NCBI RefSeq assembly: GCF_016429255.1
Contig: NZ_JAELUG010000052.1
Coordinates: forward strand, 1-43,234
DNA: 43,234 nucleotides
Origin: Rhizobium sp. ASV8
GTDB lineage: Bacteria; Pseudomonadota; Alphaproteobacteria; Rhizobiales; Rhizobiaceae
Direction: 5' to 3'
Shown: positions 41,401 through 43,234 of the stretch, in pieces
Layout: every line of letters begins with the position of its first letter
Position numbering within the stretch: the first letter of the stretch is position 1
Notes under the pieces: model-generated
Databases searched by the model: none
Seen by the model: the letters and a program-made list of their open reading frames with translations, nothing else
Told to the model about the DNA's origin: nothing
Made by a program: the position numbers and the translations under genes

Positions 41401-43234
41401 CCGCCCGACATGCTGCCGCCGAAGACCGCACCGGTCGCGAACACGTCAGACATAAACGCCGAGCCACCGTTCGATGCATGATTTACACCAACGAGCCCAC
41501 CGGTCGCATTCGCTCCCGCCGTTGAGCCGACAGCTCCGATGGCATAGGAGTTGGAAACCGAAGCCGTTGCGCCGATGTAGGCAAAATTCTCGCCCACCAA
41601 ACCGCCAAGAGTGGAAGCCGCGCCGCCGGCGACGGCTCCCGCCGCATAGGAGCTTGTGACCGCAGCGGTATCTTGATCGCCATAATTATAGGCAACGAGG
41701 CCGCCACCGGTTCCACTGTCGCCGACCGTGACAGCGCCCGTCGCATAGGAGTTGCTAATTGTGGCCGCGCCAGCATAGGCGTGGTTCTGTCCGACCAGGC
41801 CGCCTGCACTAGAGTATTGCCCCCCCGTCACGGTTCCCGTCGCATAGGAGTTGGCGATCAATACTGGCGCGCCACGGCTCCATGTCTGACCGACGAGCCC
41901 ACCGACGGCGGCGCTTGTTCCGCCGCTTACGTTCGTCGAGGCAAATGCATTGATGACCGCGGCCTGCGTGCCATTGCTGGCCGTTGTCAATAGACCGACC
42001 AGCGCTCCGTCCATCGCGACGGGATTGGGATAACTGGGCAATGTACCGACCCCGCTGACGCCGCCGCCGACCAGGCCAATGTCCCGGATCGTGCCGCCAG
42101 TAACGGTACCGAACAGACCAACGGCCGCATTATTGGTCGTGCTGTTGATGGTCAGGTTGGAAATTGTGTGTCCGAGCCCCTCGAAGCTCCCCGTGAAGGT
42201 AGAGATCGGCGCGTTGGCAAAGGGCATTGCCGTAAGATCAAGGTTGCCGGCAAGAGCAAATCGGCCAGAGTTTGCCGTGTTGATGTTGAGCAGATCCGAG
42301 ACCGAATAAACGAGCGTCTGCTGCGCACCATTGAGGAGGAGCGCTTGCGAGCCCGGCGTGCCGGTGAAGTCGATGCGGCCGGCAAAGCCCGCTTTGGTCA
42401 GTCCGAAGTCGAGCGTGCCGCCCGAGCCGCCGCCAACATTGGTGTTCAGCATCAGCGCGCCGGTGCCGCCGACCGTGACAGTCGCGTCGACATTGATTGA
42501 GTGAGCGGTGTCGAGCCGAAGGAGATTGGCGTTCCAGCTCAGCGGTGCTGCAATAGTAATGTCGCCGGCCTGCGATCCGGCGGAGCCTGCTCCGCCGGTC
42601 GATACCGTGACATTGGCGGTCCGAAGTGCATTGGTCAGCGTGTTGACGTTGATGATACTGTCATTGCCTGACGCCGTGAAGCCGGACGAGTTGCTGTCCG
42701 TCGCCGTCGAGATCGTCACATTGTAGGGATCGAGCAGCAGATTGCCGAAGGAGCCATGCGCCGCCGTCAGGTCGGTGAGGCCGGTGTAGATCAGTTTTGC
42801 CTTGCCCGAGACCTCGACCTCGCCGCCATTGCCGGAGATCGCTCCGCCCTTCGCCGTGATCGTGCCGGCAAAGCGCGTCAGATCATCCGACCACAGAACG
42901 ACATTGCCGCCATGGCCCGTCGTGACCGCATCGGCATTGATGACGGTGTTGGCATCAACCGTCAGCGTCTCGGCATGCTGCAGTGGTCCCTTGCCCTGAC
43001 GGTTGCCGCCGATGTTGACCGTGCCGCCGCCCACCTTGCCCGAGGCATTGACCTTCGCATTGGCAAGCGTGATCTTGCGGCCCGTCACCTCAACCTTGCC
43101 GCCGGAGCCGCGCCTGCTGCTGGCATCCACCTTGCCTGAGATCGCCACCTCGCCATCGCCGCCCGACAGCACGATGTCGCCGCTTCTGCCCGACACGCCC
43201 CTCGCCTCGATCGTCCCCGACATGTTGACCGCCT
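35451..43234 (-). CDS. Giant filamentous-haemagglutinin-like exoprotein, N-terminus outside window
   Basis: The frame is open to the window edge and encodes about 2,594 residues ending at a TGA (35451-35453). The ATG at 43223 is internal, since the reading continues upstream as AVN; signal peptide and TPS secretion domain must lie beyond the window. The visible part begins with beta-helix repeats (GTIEARGVSGRSGDIVLSGG), then the LLLDPYNVTIS marker of FHA-type proteins. Two GLUG-motif blocks follow (about residues 430-705 and 1110-1270), each ending in YWDT and an AISG-type module. Residues about 1650-2515 are MBG/YDG-type tandem repeats. The last ~75 residues form a Pro-rich tail with two cysteines. 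No beta-barrel is present, so export by a separate TpsB partner is likely. The probable role is adhesion or biofilm. Confidence 0.9.
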   Translation of the reverse strand, partial: AVNMSGTIEARGVSGRSGDIVLSGGDGEVAISGKVDASSRRGSGGKVEVTGRKITLANAKVNASGKVGGGTVNIGGNRQGKGPLQHAETLTVDANTVINADAVTTGHGGNVVLWSDDLTRFAGTITAKGGAISGNGGEVEVSGKAKLIYTGLTDLTAAHGSFGNLLLDPYNVTISTATDSNSSGFTASGNDSIINVNTLTNALRTANVTVSTGGAGSAGSQAGDITIAAPLSWNANLLRLDTAHSINVDATVTVGGTGALMLNTNVGGGSGGTLDFGLTKAGFAGRIDFTGTPGSQALLLNGAQQTLVYSVSDLLNINTANSGRFALAGNLDLTAMPFANAPISTFTGSFEGLGHTISNLTINSTTNNAAVGLFGTVTGGTIRDIGLVGGGVSGVGTLPSYPNPVAMDGALVGLLTTASNGTQAAVINAFASTNVSGGTSAAVGGLVGQTWSRGAPVLIANSYATGTVTGGQYSSAGGLVGQNHAYAGAATISNSYATGAVTVGDSGTGGGLVAYNYGDQDTAAVTSSYAAGAVAGGAASTLGGLVGENFAYIGATASVSNSYAIGAVGSTAGANATGGLVGVNHASNGGSAFMSDVFATGAVFGGSMSGGLVGQSYVVTSTTAGAASITNAYATGAVSATQYGQAGGLVGNMMAYGGNSSVSNAYATGRVTAPTQYFQTYAGGLIGQTSPQNGGSVSVTNSYWDTSTSGIAGNGIGNDGASQQGNVIGLATSSLQTTGINLGTAFAGGTNGLYPYLSSFFPNGIQAISGTAYRDNQVTPAASGLNGAVTVTGLANGSLFGSASTGANGYYYILGAAGSFAPGAALVTYTSANSGTGVTNSAAFATASNQPVQTGFNLLGNTMSGSTVSTLYSTAGVTKAAAIAASGNDASATAAINGTSNILINALGASFTIDQAVTVGGLTVTTANGSPLTVASPLTLTGGSSLRLLSGGALTINAPITVKGAGSVALAYDGSSTSNLSFGLTGSGFVGSLTYLNADGTLATSNQGGLLSVNGAAYSLLYSMADVANITSVGLGGQYALANSLDASGTTYNYALIGPNSLNYFTGAFEGLGHTISNLTISKSGDGAGLFGYSSGFIQDIGLVNVSVANTDPYGRYVGGLVGYQSGNTINNAYVTGSVSGGSNTGGLVGYLIGGSINSAYSASAVIGDAKVGGLAGYVSGAVSNSYATGAVIGSGNSIGGLVGVTDSSSHGVSINNVYATGAVIGGNNVGGLIGFLFGTISNAYSTGAVSGGNAGGLVGFTYSGSIANSYWDTQTSGTTTGIANDSAGLSGNVTGLTTAQLQDGSTASGLGSAFTVSAGLYAYLTPFYANGVQAISGIAYQNSGTTVLASGASGAGLVNVRVGNGTVQTVTTGANGYYYAIVANGTIDTTNGTNVLAYTTANAATGAADGATFRTALGTVNNVDVSGGWRRDTTALGTLSALDADYANATAGTTASGLTFANRSIFAVNGFAIDTALSVSGTVNLSSPGDVTQTAAISANTLMLQGAGNTFTLTNRGNQFNQLAASGGAMDIYDTSALTVAANVTDACNCVVTGVTGDQIKIATAGDLTIASGAAISGSSPVLTAGGAFINNAGSGAVSATSGRWLIYSANPTGDTFGGLDSGNTAVWNTAAGGTVSATGNRYVFAYHPTLTVAAVDTTKTYGDVATLPNVAITGLDAGVAGAYLGDTLSDVVSGSASIASAGAAASADVGIYDIVATQGSLASSGYGFNFVNGSLSVTQRGLTVTADALSKTYGDANPALSYTVGGLGLVNGDTLSGALSTAAGQYSDVGAYAIGQGTLGNSNYSISYTGANLMIAPRALTVTAAALSKTYGDGNPTLIYTASGLINGDTLSGALSTAAGQYSDVGAYAIGQGTLGNSNYSISYTGANLMIAPRALTVTADALSKTYGDANPALSYTVGGLGLVNGDTLSGSLSTAAGQYSNVGAYAIGQGTLGNSNYSISYTGANLVINPRALTVTADALSKTYGDANPALSYTVGCLGLVNGDTLSGALSTAAGQYSNVGAYAIGQGTLDNSNYSISYTGANLVINPRALTVTADALSKTYGDANPALSYTVGGLGLVNGDMLSGSLVITAGQYSNVGTYAISQGSLANANYAITYDGADLTINKRAITVAANNQSRIYGDANPALSFTVGGAGLVNNDTLSGLLATSATDTSNAGTYAISQGTLAATGNYDLSFTGADLTVSKRAITVAANNQSRIYGDANPTLSYTVGGAGLVNNDSLTGGLATAANATADIGTYAISQGTLAATGNYDLSFTGADLTVSKRAITVAANNQSRIYGDANPTLSYTVGGAGLVNNDRLTGGLTTLATAASGVGTNAILQGSLAASGNYDLTFVGGNLRITPRALTVAANHASRIYGDANPVFSYAVSGLINGDTLTGSLASSATTSSGIGTYTIGLGTLGNGNYAISYSGNSLTVTPRGIAVTANNASRFSGVANPTFTYTVGDAGLVNGDRLSGALATSADQYSGPGRYAIGQGSLAASDNYRLSFVGGVLTVITTSPTMELASVNTPRSFAPDMLPLPPVGEQGRTPTFESDGTGKGPQTYLADPRFDGMVLCFDNGAACVARLPQ
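35670..38285 (-). repeat. Tandem MBG-type repeat array in the exoprotein gene
   Basis: About ten repeats of roughly 76-79 codons run from 38009 down to about 35670, preceded by one divergent unit up to about 38285. The protein unit begins RALTVTADALSKTYGDANPA and ends in a YSISYTGANL-like strand. Units 1-5 (37000-38009) and units 6-8 (36150-36900) form two subfamilies with nearly identical DNA within each, pointing to recent duplication or gene conversion. Confidence 0.85.
39400..39890 (-). repeat. Second GLUG-motif block
   Basis: Repeated GGLVGY/GGLIGF motifs alternate with N-x-Y-x-T/SGAV strands (for example GAVSNSYATGAVIGSGNSIG). The block ends in NSYWDTQTSG followed by a GIAYQNSG-type module. 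It mirrors the first block at about 41110-41930, so the middle of the protein is an internal duplication of about 1,700 bases. Confidence 0.75.
41110..41930 (-). repeat. First GLUG-motif block
   Basis: About seven GGLVGQ/GGLVGE-type motifs, each followed by an N-S-Y-A-T-G-A-V strand about 20-50 residues later, build a beta-rich segment. It ends in TNSYWDTSTSG and continues into an AISGTAYRDN module, as in the second block. Confidence 0.75.

Overview
The window looks like chromosome or large-replicon DNA of an alphaproteobacterium, most likely a Rhizobiales/Rhizobiaceae member. It is GC-rich, its operons are tightly coupled by ATGA/TAATG overlaps, it carries many ABC importers, and it encodes IalB-family proteins and DUF1295/DUF1365/cyclopropane-synthase lipid genes typical of that group. 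The assignment rests on protein families and style, not on a marker gene. No tRNA, rRNA, CRISPR array, insertion sequence or phage gene was recognised.

Region 1 (1-8310): a small membrane protein of unknown role, then a six-gene + strand sugar-uptake operon: LacI repressor, family-1 binding protein, MalF-like and MalG-like permeases, a two-domain ADP-ribosylglycohydrolase-like enzyme, and a UgpC/MsmK-type ATPase. A sigma70-like promoter carrying two ATACGTAT palindromes precedes lacI, suggesting autorepression. A hairpin at 8268-8310 separates this operon from the convergent next cluster.

Region 2 (8351-15350): a divergent lipid-modification locus. The minus arm encodes a DUF1295 membrane enzyme, a CFA-like methyltransferase and a small membrane protein. 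The plus arm encodes an FAD-dependent amine-oxidase-like protein, DUF1365, a second cyclopropane-fatty-acid synthase, DUF2147 and DUF2177. The gene set resembles the photo-oxidative-stress and furan/cyclopropane fatty-acid loci known from other alphaproteobacteria.

Region 3 (15340-30783): two divergent operons, each with a full Dpp/Opp-type ABC importer (family-5 binding protein, two permeases, one fused double ATPase) and flavin-dependent oxidoreductases: NtaA/DszA-like, a degenerate luciferase-like protein and a DszC/SfnB-like acyl-CoA-dehydrogenase homologue on the minus side, and SsuD-like on the plus side. Together they look like uptake and desulfurisation of organosulfur compounds. The shared 24169-24482 promoter region holds a related palindrome on each side. 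A 25-codon ORF links the plus-side ATPase and ssuD with overlapping stop/start codons on both ends.

Region 4 (30901-33633): an Eis-like N-acetyltransferase, a solitary rpsU (ribosomal protein bS21), and two gene-poor stretches, the second unusually rich in GC hairpins.

Region 5 (33634-43234, minus strand): the C-terminal ~2,590 residues of a giant filamentous-haemagglutinin-like exoprotein with GLUG motifs and about ten tandem MBG repeats, truncated by the window edge, followed by three tandem IalB-family genes. Only the first IalB has a signal peptide and the full cysteine set.
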